Source: PCRC01 sp040384665 (GTDB lineage Bacteria > Pseudomonadota > Gammaproteobacteria > Burkholderiales > Burkholderiaceae_C). Taken from it: a stretch of 64,000 bases of DNA. The stretch spans positions 24,889-88,888 of the forward strand of contig JAZKIY010000025.1 of NCBI GenBank assembly GCA_040384665.1, in the 5' to 3' direction. Below are positions 58,642 to 64,000 of the stretch, piece after piece. The position numbers were made by a program, and so were the translations under genes. Within the stretch, counting starts at the first letter, position 1. Each line of letters begins with the position of its first letter. The notes below the pieces were generated by a model that was not told where the DNA came from, did no database searches, and saw only the letters and a list, made by a program, of their open reading frames with translations.

Positions 58642-60045
58642 TCAGGCGGTGGTGAGCTTGTCCAGCAAGGCGTAATAGAAACCGTCGTGTTCACCCCGTG
58701 CATTGTCCGGGAAGACCCCGGGGCCAGCCCCGCCAGAGGGCAGTAAATGGCCGGGTGACGGGCTCCAGCGGGCTTGGGTGTTGTGTGCAACAAACGTTTC
58801 CACTTGCCGGTCGCCCTCGGCCTTGAAAACCGAGCAGGTGGCGTACAGCAGCCGCCCGCCGGGCCGCAGCAGCGGCCAGAGCTGTTGCAGCAAGCGCGCC
58901 TGGATGCCGGCGAGCTGCGCCAGGTCGGTTGGCCGGCGCAGCCAGCGCACGTCGGGGTGGCGGCGGACGATGCCAGAGGCGGTGCAAGGCGCGTCAAGCA
59001 AGATGGCGTCGAACGGCTGGCCGTCCCACCAACCGGCAGGGTCGGCGGCATCGCCGCAGCGCACGTCGGCCTGCAGGCCGAGCCGGGCCAGGCTGTCGCG
59101 CACCCGGGTGCAGCGCACCGGGTCCACGTCCAGCGCGAGCACGTCGGCGTCGGCCAGCTCCAGCAGGTGGGCGGTTTTGCCGCCGGGGGCGGCGCAGGCG
59201 TCCAGCACCCGCAGCCGGGTGGACGGTGCTTGCGGCTGCAAGCCGTGCAGCAACAGCGGCGCCGCCATCTGCGCTGCGGTGTCTTGCACCGAGACCCAGC
59301 CGTCTGCAAAACCGGGCAAGGCCTGCACCGGGCAGGCCTGCCGCAGCACGATGCCACTGGCGGCAAAGCCGGTGGGCGCGGGCAACGGGGCGGCATCAAT
59401 GCCCGCAGCGGCCAGCGCAGCGAGGTAGTCGGCCTGGCTGGTTTGGCGCACATTGACGCGCAGCACCATGGCACCGGGCGCGTTGTTGCCGCGCAGGATG
59501 TCTTGCCATGCGCCAGGGTGGTCTTGCCGGAGCTGGTCCACCCACCAGCGCGGGTGGTTCCACACCGCCACCGGGTCGTTGGTCACCTGGTTCAACAGCA
59601 GGTCGCGCTCGCGCAGGAAGCGGCGCAGGCAGGCGTTGACGAAGTTGGCTTGCGCCCGCATCGCCGGGCTGCGTTTGGCGGCTTCAACCGCCTGGTCCAC
59701 CAGCGTGAAGGGTTCGTAGGGGGCGTCGTCGGCGCGCCAGGCCAGCGCCAGGGCGCTGCAAAGCAAGGCGTCGGCCAAGGGCGGTGGCGGGCGGCGCGCC
59801 AGCTGGCTGCGCAAGGCCTCGGCCCGCCCCAGCCAGCGCAGCACGTGGAAAGTGAGTGCCTGCACACCGGGACGCAGGCGGCTGTCCACCGCCTCCAGTG
59901 TGGGGGTGAGCGAACGGCCAGCACGCACCGCGTCCAGCGCCAGCGCCACCTGCTGCAGCTGTTGCCAAAGCGGCACCGACGGGCCCGCTGCGCTCACGGC
60001 CACACCCGGCCAGAAAAGGCCGTCCAGAGCGCTTGGGGGAGACAA
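58642..60045 (-). CDS. rsmB: 16S rRNA m5C967 methyltransferase
   Basis: 467 aa. NusB-like N-terminal domain (LWQQLQQVALALDAVRAGRS, then FVNACLRRFLRERD) and a SAM-dependent methyltransferase domain: LDACAAPGGKTAHLLELA (SAM), catalytic cysteines in LLDAPCTASGIVRRHPD and LLYATCSVFKAEGD. Both catalytic Cys are present. The start is uncertain: a TTG at 60045 opens the frame, and no ATG is near. First gene of the rsmB-DUF4390-kinase-regulator run. Confidence 0.92.
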   Translation of the reverse strand: MSPPSALDGLFWPGVAVSAAGPSVPLWQQLQQVALALDAVRAGRSLTPTLEAVDSRLRPGVQALTFHVLRWLGRAEALRSQLARRPPPPLADALLCSALALAWRADDAPYEPFTLVDQAVEAAKRSPAMRAQANFVNACLRRFLRERDLLLNQVTNDPVAVWNHPRWWVDQLRQDHPGAWQDILRGNNAPGAMVLRVNVRQTSQADYLAALAAAGIDAAPLPAPTGFAASGIVLRQACPVQALPGFADGWVSVQDTAAQMAAPLLLHGLQPQAPSTRLRVLDACAAPGGKTAHLLELADADVLALDVDPVRCTRVRDSLARLGLQADVRCGDAADPAGWWDGQPFDAILLDAPCTASGIVRRHPDVRWLRRPTDLAQLAGIQARLLQQLWPLLRPGGRLLYATCSVFKAEGDRQVETFVAHNTQARWSPSPGHLLPSGGAGPGVFPDNARGEHDGFYYALLDKLTTA

Positions 60046-60074
60046 AAAGCCATGTTTTTCCTGGTTTTAACATG

Positions 60075-60112
60075 AAAAACGCCCCAAGCCGGTGTAAAAC
60101 CTGCTTGAGGCG
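60075..60112 (-). terminator. Terminator of rpoC
   Basis: Minus strand: GCGCCTCAAGCAGG - loop - CCGGCTTGGGGCG then five T residues. Stem with two mismatches, 60 nt past the rpoC stop at 60173. Confidence 0.75.
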
Positions 60113-60172
60113 CTATGGATATCAGAGCAAACACCCCCGTGACAGGGGATGTTGCCCGGCACCGGGCGGGGC

Positions 60173-64000
<3,828 letters not shown>

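Overview
The window looks like a chromosomal segment of a betaproteobacterium of the Burkholderiales, most likely family Comamonadaceae. Reasons: high-GC coding sequence with GC-rich third codon positions, the gene order rpoC / rsmB / DUF4390 / NtrY-like kinase / response regulator, Gram-negative functions (porin, outer-membrane phospholipase A, DsbD), and a short interspersed element of a type I associate with comamonad genomes. Family assignment is from memory of such genomes, not from a search.

Layout. 1-685: 5' part of a minus-strand gene running off the left edge, resembling the N-terminal domain of the HEPN anti-phage protein ApeA. 1384-2451: cation/proton antiporter. 2518-10002: phosphonate cluster, with a divergent LysR regulator and an operon for uptake (PhnDCE), phosphonoacetate hydrolase, an iron-type alcohol dehydrogenase and phosphonoacetaldehyde dehydrogenase, preceded by three PhoB-like half-sites. 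10091-15728: cyanate lyase, a nitrate/cyanate-type ABC importer and a NarXL-like two-component system. 15802-17102: small genes, including a Fur-box-preceded pair (86-aa Cys/His protein and a DUF2325 protein). 17164-23165: creatininase-like hydrolase, DsbD, a thioredoxin-fold protein, and metY between two paralogous CoA-binding genes.

23166-28560 is a compact foreign-looking block (porin, orphan sigma-54 activator, thioredoxin reductase, thioredoxin, AhpD-like protein, TetR regulator). It is bounded on the right by a 3' remnant of the same CoA-binding gene family that bounds it on the left. The next part (29097-45102) is mostly single housekeeping or unknown genes: RRM protein, ankyrin protein, LVIVD-type lipoprotein, CreA, oxidoreductase, RIO-type kinase, hemE, priA, an AEC transporter, rep, pldA and an Mpo1-like protein.

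45113-51980 is a six-gene minus-strand operon for acyl-CoA catabolism: acyl-CoA dehydrogenase, TetR, carboxyltransferase, biotin carboxylase, MaoC hydratase and CitE-like lyase. A perfect 18-bp inverted repeat lies directly over its first ribosome-binding site. 52252-53659 holds two convergent Crp/Fnr-like genes. 53899-55004 holds an unknown gene and tRNA-Gly and tRNA-Phe. 55044-60045 holds an NtrX-like regulator without an AAA+ domain, an NtrY-like kinase, a DUF4390 protein and RsmB. The right edge is most of rpoC with its terminator.

Most notable: the apparent insertion with a duplicated gene 3' end; the sigma-54 promoter next to an orphan sigma-54 activator; the hairpin over the start of the acyl-CoA operon; the PhoB-like half-sites; and an interspersed element that appears to have entered dsbD twice while keeping it open.
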